Assembly: GCF_003634695.1 (NCBI RefSeq)
Contig: NZ_RBWV01000009.1
Location: forward strand, 496,001-560,000
Length of the DNA stretch: 64,000 nucleotides
Direction: 5' to 3'
DNA from: Motilibacter peucedani
GTDB taxonomy: Bacteria > Actinomycetota > Actinomycetes > Motilibacterales > Motilibacteraceae
A model generated the notes under the pieces. The model did not search any database. It had not been told where the DNA came from and was given only the letters and a program-made list of their open reading frames with translations. Both the position numbers and the translations under genes were made by a program. Positions 51,211 through 59,860 of the stretch are shown piece by piece (position 1 is the first letter of the stretch; the number at the start of each line of letters is the position of its first letter).

Positions 51211-51532
51211 CGGTCTCGTCCGGTTGGTCCGCCGGCTGCGACGAGCCCTCCCAGCGCGCGCGGCGCTCGTCGTCCGTCTGCTCCCACCACGGCGTACCAC
51301 GCTCGCCGAGCGCGACCTTCGCGGCGTGTACGCGGTGGCGGGCCGCCCGCTCGGCCGCCTCGTCACCGGCGCGCAGGGCCTGGCCCACCGCGCGCCGCGC
51401 GCTCATGAGCTCCGAACGCAGGCGGGCGGCGACGTTGTCGGGCAGGAGCGGGTCGGTCGCCCGCCACCGGCGCCCGTCGATGACGACGTAGCGGCCGTCG
51501 TCCGTGTGCTCCACCTGCCGACCGGTCGCCAT
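51185..51532 (-). CDS. Conserved hypothetical protein (115 aa)
   Basis: Small, charged protein. RYVVIDGRRWRATDPLLPDN at the N-terminus, a central helix AARLRSELMSARRAVGQALR and VHAAKVALGERGTPWWEQ are, from memory, conserved in a widespread actinobacterial and proteobacterial family of unknown function. No signal peptide or membrane segment. ATG 51532. The gene stands alone; its last bases carry the promoter of the next gene. Confidence 0.72.
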   Translation of the reverse strand: MATGRQVEHTDDGRYVVIDGRRWRATDPLLPDNVAARLRSELMSARRAVGQALRAGDEAAERAARHRVHAAKVALGERGTPWWEQTDDERRARWEGSSQPADQPDETVDTGTQRH

Positions 51533-51732
51533 GCGCTGCTCCTACCCCGCCCGGAAACCGGCTGCACCAGCCGGCGGGTCCTGCCAGCACGGAGGGCGTG
51601 CGCCGTGACGACCGGATGATGCGCCCCTCCCCGGGGCCCTTCGGCGTGCGCTAGACCCACACCACCAGAGCCCCTGCTGCGCGGGGGCGGCGGTGTGCGC
51701 TCCCTCTCGGCGGGGCGGATCGGAGCACCGCC

Positions 51733-53236
51733 ACGACGGCGCAGTCGTCCTACATCACCACGGCGATCCCCTACCTCAACGCGGCACCGCACCTCGGGCA
51801 CGCGCTCGAGCTCGTGCAGGCCGACGTGCTCGCGCGCCACCGCAGGCTCCGCGGGCGAGAGGTGCGGTTCCTGAGCGGCACCGACGACAACGCGCTCAAG
51901 AACGTGACGGCGGCGGCCGCGGCGGGTGCCGGTGTGGCCGAGTTCGTGGCTGCGGGCGCGGAGCGCTTCGCCGAGCTCCGCGACGTGCTGGAGCTCTCCT
52001 TCGACGACTTCCTGCGCACCTACGACGGCGCCTACTGCCACGGGTGCGAGGCGTTCTACGAGGCGGCGGAGGCGCCGCACGGCCGGTGCCCCGAGCACGG
52101 CACCGAGCTCGAGCGGGTCGTCGAGTCCAACTGTTTCTTCCGGCTCTCCGCCCACGCGACTGCGGTGCTCGAGGCGCTGGAGTCGGGCCGCGTACGCGTC
52201 GAGCCGGCGACGCGCCTCAACGAGGTGCTCGCCTTCGTGCGCGGAGGCCTGCAGGACATCAGCGTGTCGTGATCCGCGTCCCGCAGCGGCGGGTGGGGAG
52301 TGCCCGTTCCGGGTGACCCGAGCCAGGTCGTCTACGTCTGGTGGGACGCCCTGGCGAACTACGTGACCGCGCTCGGCTACGGCGGCCCCGACGCCACTGC
52401 GTACCAGCAGTGGTGGCGGGACTCCACCGAGCGCGTGCACGTCATCGGCAAGGGCATCGTGCGCTTCCACGCGGTGCACTGGCTGGCCCTGCTGATCTCC
52501 ACCGGGCAGCCGCTGCCGACCTCCGTGCTGGTGCACGAGTACTTCACGGTCGAGGGGCAGAAGCTGGCGAAGAGCTCGGGCAACGTGGTCGACCCGGCGG
52601 GCCTGGTCGAGCGCTACGGCGTCGACGCGGTGCGGTGGTGGCTGCTGGCCGACGTCGCCCGCACCGGCGACACCGACTTCACCGAGCAGCGCCTGCGCGA
52701 CCGCTACGACCATGACCTCGCCCGGGCTGGGCAACCTCGTCAACCGCACGGTCAGCCTGCTGCACCGCTACCAGGACGGGCGCCTCGCGCCGGTGCCGCC
52801 GGGCGACGAGGCGGCGGGGAAGCTCGCGGCAGCGGCCGACGCCCTGCCGGCGGCCGTGGACCTGGCGCTCGACGCCTTCGACCTGCGGGGCGCTACCGAC
52901 GCCGTGCGCGCGGTCGTCGACGCCGCCAACTGCGTCGCCTCCGTCGAGCGCCCGTGGGAGCTGGGCCGGGCCGCGGCGGACGGCGACGTCGCGGCCGGCG
53001 TGCACTTCAACGCCTTGCTGCACACGGTGGTCGGCGCCTGTCGACGCGTCGCCGTCGAGGTGGGGCCGTTCGTCCCTGGAGGCGCGGCGAAGCTGCAGGC
53101 CCAGCTCGGCGACGGCGCCGAGCTCCCCCCTGCGGCGCCGGTCTTCCCCCGGCTCGAGGTCTGGGACGACGCGGCACCGTACCCCGAGCCGACCGCCCGG
53201 CACCAGGGGGAGCGTCAACGGACATGTGAACGATAA
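51733..53236 (+). pseudogene. Methionyl-tRNA synthetase paralogue, decayed
   Basis: A class I (MetRS-like) ligase with at least four lesions. The N-terminal YITTAIPYLNAAPHLGHALE reads in frame from ACG 51733 with no start codon (probably a lost ATG). The editing/zinc part jumps from SFDDFLRT straight to YDGAYCHGCE, an apparent deletion of about 30 codons near 52020. A TGA at 52270 breaks the frame between DISVS and SASRSGGWG, most simply CGA to TGA. A frameshift near 52725 separates DRYDHDLAR from GLGNLVNRTV. VYVWWDALANYVTALGY and KLAKSSGN (KMSKS loop) remain readable. Not the essential MetRS. Confidence 0.8.
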
Positions 53237-53283
53237 CAATCAGGTCACGGTGCCTTGACGGACTCGGATGTGAGCGCAAACAT
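53224..53283 (+). promoter_or_regulatory. LacI-controlled promoter of the sugar ABC operon
   Basis: TTGACG (53254-53259), 17-nt spacer and AAACAT (53277-53282) form the promoter. Two LacI-type operators frame it: TGTGAACGATAACA (53224-53237) upstream, and GATGTGAGCGCAAACATC (53266-53283), a 7/9 palindrome, over the -10. The lacI gene is the fifth gene of this operon. About 160 bp of leader follow, in which nothing else is seen. Confidence 0.65.
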
Positions 53284-53442
53284 CCATCTCGACCAAGGCG
53301 TCGACGGAAGCGCTGTCCGGCAGGCCAGGCACTCCGAGCTGCGCCGCGGTTCCGCCGAAGGCAGCACCAGGCGGCCTTCTCCGCACCCAGCGCGTGAACC
53401 GTCGTCTCCCCATTCGTCCCACGTCCAAGGAGCTGAGCCACG

Positions 53443-54666
53443 ATGGCTAGCAAGCGCACTACCGCCCTGTCCGCGTTGAGCGTCGCGGGGCTGGTCGCAG
53501 TCCTGTCGGGCTGCGGCGGCTCGAGCAGCCCGGCCGCGAGCGGCGGCGACAGCAGCTCCGCAGCGCCCGCTGCCTCGGCGCCCGCCGCCGCGGCCAGCGC
53601 CCCCGCGTCGTCCGACGCCGGCGCCTCCGCCCCCGCCGCCGCCGGCAGCGGCGAGGTCCCCGCAGCCATCAAGGCCGCTGGCGGCACCTCCGTGCTGCCG
53701 GGCACGCCCCCCAAGGGTGTCGAGGCGCAGTACGGCCCCCTCTGCAAGGGCTCCGACCTCGGCATCGGCAAGATCGACTTCGCCAAGGACACCATCGGCT
53801 GGGCCCAGTCGGAGAAGGAGGCGAACCCGTTCCGCATCGCCTCCACCAAGTCGCAGGTCGACGAGGCCAAGAAGCGTGGCATCAAGCTGCTCACCACGAA
53901 CGCGCAGTCGAACGTGCAGCAGGAGAACAGCGACATCAAGGGCATGATCGACAAGGGCGCGAAGGCCATCATCTTCTCGCCGATCAACTCGACCGGCCTC
54001 GGCGACGCCATCTCCTACGCCAAGTCCAAGCACGTCGCGATGATCCCGGTCGACCGCAACATCACCGGTGTCGAGGGCTGCAAGGAGGTCGGCCCGCAGC
54101 TCGGCTCCGACTTCATCCAGCAGGGCCAGCGGGCCGCCGACGCCATGATCAAGGCGACGGGCGGGAAGGCGAAGCTCGCGATCCTGCTCGGTGCGACCGG
54201 CGTCAACGTCACCGACGACCGCACGACCGGCTTCCTCGACGAGCTGAAGGCCAAGAACGCCACGGGCATCGAGGTCATCTTCAAGCAGACCGCCGACTTC
54301 ACCCGTGAGAAGGGCCAGACCGTCACCGAGACGCTGCTGCAGGCCCACCCCGACGTGAACGCGATCTACGCCGAGAACGACGAGATGGCGCTCGGCGCGA
54401 TCACCGCCCTGCAGGACAAGGGCAAGAACGGCACGGACAAGGTCCACATCGTCTCGATCGACGGCACCAAGGGTGCGGTCCAGGCGATCGTCGACGGCGA
54501 CATCGACGCGGTCATCGAGTCGAACCCGGCCTACGGCCCGGCGGCCGAGGACGCCCTCAACGCCTACGTGAACGGCGACGGTGCCCCCGCGGTCACCATC
54601 ACCACCGACAACCAGTACGACAAGTCGAATGCGCAGGCTGCGATCGACAACGGCACCGCGTACTAG
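53443..54666 (+). CDS. Sugar ABC transporter substrate-binding lipoprotein (YtfQ-like)
   Basis: 407 residues. The lipoprotein signal ends at LSGC (Cys24), then a low-complexity Ser/Ala linker to about residue 75. The type I periplasmic-binding fold (Peripla_BP_4) shows GWAQSEKEANPFRIASTKS, IIFSPINSTGLGDAI, VDRNI and YAENDEMALGAITAL. The operon make-up (binding protein, double ATPase, two permeases) is that of the galactofuranose transporter YtfQRT-YjfF, so a furanose sugar is a fair guess. AAGGAG precedes ATG 53443. Confidence 0.88.
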   Translation: MASKRTTALSALSVAGLVAVLSGCGGSSSPAASGGDSSSAAPAASAPAAAASAPASSDAGASAPAAAGSGEVPAAIKAAGGTSVLPGTPPKGVEAQYGPLCKGSDLGIGKIDFAKDTIGWAQSEKEANPFRIASTKSQVDEAKKRGIKLLTTNAQSNVQQENSDIKGMIDKGAKAIIFSPINSTGLGDAISYAKSKHVAMIPVDRNITGVEGCKEVGPQLGSDFIQQGQRAADAMIKATGGKAKLAILLGATGVNVTDDRTTGFLDELKAKNATGIEVIFKQTADFTREKGQTVTETLLQAHPDVNAIYAENDEMALGAITALQDKGKNGTDKVHIVSIDGTKGAVQAIVDGDIDAVIESNPAYGPAAEDALNAYVNGDGAPAVTITTDNQYDKSNAQAAIDNGTAY

Positions 54667-54677
54667 TCCTCAGCGGA

Positions 54678-54705
54678 CCACGCGAGACCTGATCCACGCG
54701 AGACC
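54678..54705 (+). repeat. 12-bp direct repeat in the binding-protein/ATPase gap
   Basis: CCACGCGAGACC occurs at 54678-54689 and 54694-54705, 16 bp apart, in the 58-bp gap before the ATPase gene. No hairpin is obvious. Meaning unknown; it could come from a small local duplication. Confidence 0.6.
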
Positions 54706-54724
54706 AGAGAGCAGAAGAGGCGAC

Positions 54725-56284
54725 GTGCCAGCAGACCCAGCACAGCAGCAAGCACCGACACTGTCGATCACCGGTGCGAGCAAGCGGTTCGCCGGCGTCG
54801 TGGCGCTGGACGACGTCTCGGTCGACCTCCGTCCGGGGGAGGTGCACGCCCTCGTCGGTGAGAACGGCGCCGGCAAGTCGACGCTGATCAAGCTGATGAC
54901 GGGCGTGTACTCCCTCGACGAGGGGGAGCTCCGCTTCGAGGGGCAGCCGCGGACCTTCAAGTCCGCGCGTGAGGCGCAGCAGGCCGGGATCCAGACCATC
55001 TACCAGGAGGTCTTCCTGGCGCCCCAGCTCTCGGTGGCGCGCAACATGTTCCTCGGGCGGGAGCCGCAGCGCTTCGGCTCGCTGAACCTCGGCAAGATGA
55101 ACCGCGACTCGCAGGAGATCCTCGAGCGCTACGGCATCGTGGCGGACGTCCGTCGTCCCCTGGGCGACCTCGGCCTGGGCGTGCAGCAGATGGTGGCTGT
55201 CGCCCGGGCCGTGTCCCAGGACGCCAAGGTCGTCATCATGGACGAGCCGACCTCGTCGCTCGAGCCCCGCGAGATCGACAAGCTGCTCTCGGTGGTCGCG
55301 CTCCTGCGCCAGCAGGGCGTCGCCATCGTCTACGTCTCCCACAAGATGGACGAGATCTTCCGCGCCTGCGACGTGGTGACCGTCCTGCGCGACGGCAAGC
55401 TGGTGTCCACCGACCCGGTGTCCGCCATGACACGGCGCACGCTGGTGTCGCGGATGCTCGGTCGCGAGGCGACCGACGTGGAGAGCGGACGTACGCAGCT
55501 GAGCGCCCGCGCGGTCGTCGACCGCGAGACCACGCCGGCCCTGCAGGCGCAGGAGGTGTCGCGCAAGCTCGTGCTCGAGGACATCTCGCTGACCGTGCAC
55601 CCGGGCGAGATCGTCGGCCTGGCCGGCCTCCTCGGCTCGGGGCGCAGCGAGACGGCGCGCGCGGTGTTCGGCGCCATGCCCGTCGACTCCGGCTCGGTCG
55701 CCGTGGGCGGGGAGGTGTCGCGCCACCGCTCGCCGGCCGCGAGCATCCGGCGCGGCGTCGCGATGCTGCCCGAGGACCGCAAGGTCGAGGGGATCATCCC
55801 GGGGATGTCCATCCGGGACAACATCGCCCTGGCGGCCCTCCCGCAGCTCTCGCGCGGCGGCTTCATCAACCGGCGCAGGCAGGACGAGATCGTCGAGGTC
55901 TTCATGCGCCGCCTGCGGATCCGGGCCTCCGGCCCGCTGCAGCGGGTCAGCGAGCTCTCGGGCGGCAACCAGCAGAAGGTGCTGCTGGCACGGCTGCTCT
56001 GCCTCAACCCGAAGGTGCTCATCCTCGACGAGCCGACGCGAGGCATCGACGTCGGCGCCAAGGCCGAGGTGCAGGCGCTCATCGCCGAGCTGGCGGAGAA
56101 GGGCCTCGGGGTCATGCTCATCTCCTCCGAGCTCGAGGAGGTCGTCGAGGGCTCGGACACCGTCCTGGTCCTCCGTGACGGCGCCGCCCTCGGCACGCTC
56201 TTCGGGGACGAGATCTCCGAGGACAGCATCATGAACCTCATCGCCGGCGCTGCCGCCGACACCCTGGAGACGACCACGCCATGA
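54725..56284 (+). CDS. Sugar ABC transporter ATPase with two nucleotide-binding domains (YtfR-like)
   Basis: 519 residues. The first ATPase domain has GENGAGKST and VIMDEPTSSLE; the second has the usual degenerate Walker A (GLLGSGRSET) but a canonical signature LSGGNQQKVLLARLL and VLILDEPTRGIDVG. This is the RbsA/MglA/YtfR pattern. GTG 54725 with AGAGG upstream. It overlaps the first permease gene by 4 bp (ATGA). Confidence 0.93.
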   Translation: MPADPAQQQAPTLSITGASKRFAGVVALDDVSVDLRPGEVHALVGENGAGKSTLIKLMTGVYSLDEGELRFEGQPRTFKSAREAQQAGIQTIYQEVFLAPQLSVARNMFLGREPQRFGSLNLGKMNRDSQEILERYGIVADVRRPLGDLGLGVQQMVAVARAVSQDAKVVIMDEPTSSLEPREIDKLLSVVALLRQQGVAIVYVSHKMDEIFRACDVVTVLRDGKLVSTDPVSAMTRRTLVSRMLGREATDVESGRTQLSARAVVDRETTPALQAQEVSRKLVLEDISLTVHPGEIVGLAGLLGSGRSETARAVFGAMPVDSGSVAVGGEVSRHRSPAASIRRGVAMLPEDRKVEGIIPGMSIRDNIALAALPQLSRGGFINRRRQDEIVEVFMRRLRIRASGPLQRVSELSGGNQQKVLLARLLCLNPKVLILDEPTRGIDVGAKAEVQALIAELAEKGLGVMLISSELEEVVEGSDTVLVLRDGAALGTLFGDEISEDSIMNLIAGAAADTLETTTP

Positions 56285-57279
56285 GCACCGCACTCGCCCA
56301 GCGCCTCCCGAGGCTGAGCCGGCCCGCGTCCGGCGCGGAGCTCGCGCGCGACCTCGGCGTCTACATCGCCCTGGCGCTGCTCGTCCTCTACAACGTCTTC
56401 TTCACCCCCTACTTCAACCACTTCGACACCGTCCAGACGCTGATGGTCCAGGTGCCGGCCGTCATGATCGTGTCGCTCGGCATGCTCATGGTCATCGGCA
56501 CGGGAGGCATCGACCTCTCCGTCGGCGCGACGATGGCGATCGCCGCTGCGGTCATGGGCAAGTTCGTCTCGCCCGAGTCGAAGAACGGGCTGCACACCGG
56601 TCTGACCGTCGCGATCGTCGCGGCGCTGCTCGCCGGGCTGGTCGTCGGCATCTTCAACGGCATCGTCGTCGGCGTGGGCGGGGTGCAGCCCATCGTGGCG
56701 ACCCTCAGCCTGCTGGTCGGCGGGCGCGGCATCGCCCTCGTGATCACCTCCGGCGCCCTGATCGAGCTGTTCGTGCCCGGCCTCACCAAGCTCGGACGAG
56801 GGCGGGCGCACGAGATCCCCTACGTCTTCATCATCGCGATCGTGCTGGCGGTCCTCGTCGGCATCCTCGTCCGGCAGACCACGTTCGGCTTCCGGCTGCT
56901 CGCCATCGGCGGCAACACCCGGGCGGCCACGCTGGCGGGTCTGCCCGTGCGCCGCACGATCATCACCGTCTACGCGCTGAGCGGCCTGCTGGCCGCCGTC
57001 GCCGGCATCATCGCCACGGCGCGCACCCGTGCTGCAGACCCCTCCTTCCTCGGACTGGGCCTCGAGCTCAGCGCCATCACCGCGGTCGTCGTCGGCGGCA
57101 CGGCACTCACGGGCGGACGGGTCCGCGTCCTCGGGACCATCGCCGGCGTGATCCTGATGCAGCTGCTCACGACCACGCTGACCGCCCACAACGTGCCGGA
57201 CTCGGCCACCCAGGTGGCCGAGGCGGTCATCATCGTCATCGCCGTCTACATCCAGCGGACCAGCAGGAGCGCCGAATGA
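56281..57279 (+). CDS. Sugar ABC transporter permease (YtfT-like)
   Basis: 332 residues, about 8-10 helices, BPD_transp_2 family. GTGGIDLSVGATMAIAAAVMG and GNTRAATLAGLPVRRT are signature stretches of ribose/galactofuranose permeases. ATG 56281 overlaps the ATPase stop, and the gene overlaps the second permease by 4 bp, so all three are translated together. Confidence 0.92.
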   Translation: MSTALAQRLPRLSRPASGAELARDLGVYIALALLVLYNVFFTPYFNHFDTVQTLMVQVPAVMIVSLGMLMVIGTGGIDLSVGATMAIAAAVMGKFVSPESKNGLHTGLTVAIVAALLAGLVVGIFNGIVVGVGGVQPIVATLSLLVGGRGIALVITSGALIELFVPGLTKLGRGRAHEIPYVFIIAIVLAVLVGILVRQTTFGFRLLAIGGNTRAATLAGLPVRRTIITVYALSGLLAAVAGIIATARTRAADPSFLGLGLELSAITAVVVGGTALTGGRVRVLGTIAGVILMQLLTTTLTAHNVPDSATQVAEAVIIVIAVYIQRTSRSAE

Positions 57280-58355
57280 GCACGGCCAGCCCCCAGCACT
57301 CCGACGACCAGGTGGCCGCGGCCGTCCTGCCGCCGTCGACGGGTGCCGTGCACGACGCGACGAACGAGCTCGGCATCAGCGCCGGCCGCCAGCGCGCCCG
57401 CTCGCTCACCTCGACGCTGCTGCGCAGCGGCGCCCTCGTGGTCCTGCTGCTCACCTGCCTGCTCGCGGCGGTCTTCGACGAGGGCTTCGCCTCGGCCGAC
57501 AACCTGCGCAACGTCGCGCTCGCGGCCTCGTTCCTCGGCATCATCGCCGCCGGCATGACCTTCGTCATCATCAGCGGCGGCATCGACCTCTCGGTCGGCT
57601 CGCTGTTCGCCCTCGGCGTGCTCGTCAGCGCGTTCCAGTCGAAGCACGGGTCGTTCGTGGCCATCGCGATCTCGCTCGCGTGCTGCGCCGCCGCCGGCCT
57701 GGTGCAGGGCCTGGTCATCGCCTACCTGCGCCTGCCGCCCTTCATCGTCACGCTGGCCGGCCTGACCGGCATCCGCGGGATCGTCTACTACATCACCGAC
57801 GAGGGCAACACGGTCCCGCAGGTGCCGGGCAAGAAGTGGTTCGAGCACCTGGGCACCGGCAAGTTCCTCACGCTGGGCCTGCCCGTCTGGATCATGCTCG
57901 TCGTCTTCGCCGTGGGCTGGTGGCTGCTCAACCGCACCGCGTTCGGCCAGGCGGTGCAGACCATCGGCGGCAGCGACACCGCCGCCGAGCTCATGGGCCT
58001 CCCCGTCAAGCGCGTCAAGGTGCTCGTCTACGTGCTGAGCGGCTTCTGCGCCGGCCTCGCCGGCGTGCTCACGACCGCGCTGTCGGGCGGCGGGCAGGAG
58101 GCGCGCATCGGCGACTCCTACGAGCTGGTCGCGATCGCCGCAGTGGTCATCGGTGGCACGCTGCTCAGCGGCGGCGTCGGCTCGATGGCCGGCTCGCTGG
58201 CCGGGATCCTGCTCTGGTACGTCATCAACAACATCGTCGTGCAGGGCCTGCAGTTCAACACCTACGTGCAGCAGGTCATCAGCGGTGGCTTCCTCCTGGT
58301 GGTGGTGGTCCTCCAGACCCAGCTCGGCAGGCGGGCGGCAGGGGCGGTCCGTTGA
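57276..58355 (+). CDS. Sugar ABC transporter permease (YjfF-like)
   Basis: 359 residues of the same family: ISGGIDLSVGSLFALGVLVS, LPPFIVTLAGLTGIRGIVYY and GGSDTAAELMGLPVKRVKV. A hydrophilic N-terminal tail of about 45 residues precedes the first helix. A second permease gene of this kind is the hallmark of the ytfQRT-yjfF layout, where the two form a heterodimer. Confidence 0.92.
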   Translation: MSTASPQHSDDQVAAAVLPPSTGAVHDATNELGISAGRQRARSLTSTLLRSGALVVLLLTCLLAAVFDEGFASADNLRNVALAASFLGIIAAGMTFVIISGGIDLSVGSLFALGVLVSAFQSKHGSFVAIAISLACCAAAGLVQGLVIAYLRLPPFIVTLAGLTGIRGIVYYITDEGNTVPQVPGKKWFEHLGTGKFLTLGLPVWIMLVVFAVGWWLLNRTAFGQAVQTIGGSDTAAELMGLPVKRVKVLVYVLSGFCAGLAGVLTTALSGGGQEARIGDSYELVAIAAVVIGGTLLSGGVGSMAGSLAGILLWYVINNIVVQGLQFNTYVQQVISGGFLLVVVVLQTQLGRRAAGAVR

Positions 58356-58438
58356 CGGCCGGCTGAGCCGGGCGGACGCTGGTCGGAGCCCGTCGTCCCT
58401 CGACCACGCACTGCTGGACCGAACGGGGGTGGGAGTCG

Positions 58439-59473
58439 ATGGTCGCTGCACGCCGGTCGCCGACGATGATCGACGTCGCCACGTACGCCGGCGTCAGCTC
58501 GCAGACCGTCTCCCGCGTGATCAACGGCTCGAGCTCGGTGCGCCCCGCCACCCGGGCGCGCGTGGTGGCGGCGGTCGAGGAGCTGGGCTACCTGCCCAAC
58601 GCCGCGGCCCGCGCCCTGGTGACGCGGCGCAGCCGGACCATCGGTGTCGTCAGCTTCGGCACGCGGCTCTACGGCCCGACCAGCATGGTGTTCGGGATCG
58701 AGCAGGCGGCCCGCGAGGCCGGCTTCTTCGTCAGCGTCGCGAGCGAGCCGACGATCGACGCGCTGACCCTGCGCCGCGCGCTGCACCGGCTCGGTGAGCA
58801 GGTGGTCGAGGGCGTCGTGGTCATCGCACCGCAGAAGCAGGCGCAGCTGGCGCTCACGCGGCTCAGTCCCGACGTGCCGGCGGTCGTCGTCGACGGCCAC
58901 GACGTCGACGGGCCGCCGCGCGTGTTCGTCGACCACTTCTCCGGCGCCCGCGAGGCGACGCGGCACCTGCTCGCCCAAGGCGTACGCACCGTGCACCACG
59001 TCGCCGGTCCCTCCGACTGGGTCGAGGCGGAGGAGCGGCTCGAGGGCTGGTCGTCGGTGCTCCGCGAGGCCGGCGCCGTGGTGCACGAGCCGCTGCGCGG
59101 CGACTGGAGCGCCGCCTCCGGCTACGCCGCGGGACGCGAGCTCGCCCGCGACCCGGCGGTCGAGGCGGTCTTCGTCGCCAACGACCACATGGCCCTCGGG
59201 CTGCTGAAGGCGTTCGCCGAGGCCGGTCGCGACGTGCCCTCCGACTGCCTCGTGGTCGGCTTCGACGGCTCCCCGGAGGCCGAGTTCTTCCGCCCGGCGC
59301 TCACGACGGTGCACCAGGACTTCAGCGAGCTGGGGCAGCGCAGCGTCCACCTGCTCCTCGCCCAGATCACCGGCGGGCCCGCGCCGCTCGCGACCTCAGT
59401 GACGGCGGGGCTGGTCGTGCGGGCGAGCTCCGTACGCCGTGGTGCGCCCGCGCTGCTCGGAGGCGGCCCGTGA
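58439..59473 (+). CDS. LacI family transcriptional regulator
   Basis: 344 residues. The N-terminal helix-turn-helix with hinge is clear (MIDVATYAGVSSQTVSRVIN, YLPNAAARALVTRRSRTIGV), then a sugar-binding core with FVANDHMALGLLKAF. It follows the permease at 83 bp, so it likely controls the operon through the two operators at 53224-53283. Start ATG 58439 after GGGAG. The stop overlaps the GTG of the OrfA-like gene. Confidence 0.92.
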   Translation: MVAARRSPTMIDVATYAGVSSQTVSRVINGSSSVRPATRARVVAAVEELGYLPNAAARALVTRRSRTIGVVSFGTRLYGPTSMVFGIEQAAREAGFFVSVASEPTIDALTLRRALHRLGEQVVEGVVVIAPQKQAQLALTRLSPDVPAVVVDGHDVDGPPRVFVDHFSGAREATRHLLAQGVRTVHHVAGPSDWVEAEERLEGWSSVLREAGAVVHEPLRGDWSAASGYAAGRELARDPAVEAVFVANDHMALGLLKAFAEAGRDVPSDCLVVGFDGSPEAEFFRPALTTVHQDFSELGQRSVHLLLAQITGGPAPLATSVTAGLVVRASSVRRGAPALLGGGP

Positions 59474-59856
59474 GCCAGCACGCCCAGCGCTACTCGCCCG
59501 AGCTCCGCGACCGCGCCGTGCAGATGGTCGCCGAGACGAAGACCAAGCACCGCTCCGACTGGGCCGCCATCGTCCAGGTCGCCGAGCAGCTCGGCGTCGG
59601 AGCGCCCGAGACCGTGCGCCGGTGGGTGCTGCACGCGGGCGCCTCGCCCGCCCGGCCCGCGACCCTGACCGCCGGCGAGGCCGCCGAGGTCGACGCGCTC
59701 AAGCGCGAGAACGCCGAGCTCGCCCGAGAGCGCGACGAGCTCAAGCACGCCAACCTCGAGCTCCGGCGCACGAACGCCGAGCTGCTGCGGGTCAACGGCA
59801 TCCTGCGCGGCGTCGCGAACTTCTTCCTCACCGAGTCCGAGCGGCTCGAGCCTTAG
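59470..59856 (+). CDS. IS3-OrfA-like helix-turn-helix/leucine-zipper protein coupled to lacI
   Basis: 128 residues. RYSPELRDRAVQMVAETK and the following HTH with GVGAPETVRRWV match the OrfA (HTH_21/28-like) protein of IS3-family elements; a coiled coil follows (about 78-112: DALKRENAELARERDELKHA, ELRRTNAELLRVNGILR). It ends with FFLTESERLEP as OrfA does. No OrfB (DDE integrase) and no terminal repeats are seen, and GTG 59470 overlaps the lacI stop (GTGA). It is longer than usual OrfA because of extra heptads. A domesticated DNA-binding protein is likely. Confidence 0.8.
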   Translation: MSQHAQRYSPELRDRAVQMVAETKTKHRSDWAAIVQVAEQLGVGAPETVRRWVLHAGASPARPATLTAGEAAEVDALKRENAELARERDELKHANLELRRTNAELLRVNGILRGVANFFLTESERLEP

Positions 59857-59860
59857 CCCG

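Noticed and set aside
52712-53236. A separate gene for the MetRS C-terminal domain
   Set aside because: It continues the anticodon-binding domain of the broken synthetase (GLGNLVNRTV) and has no ribosome-binding site of its own.
59470-59856. A complete IS3 insertion sequence
   Set aside because: No OrfB frame, no terminal inverted repeats and no target duplication; the next gene on the other strand starts 4 bp later.
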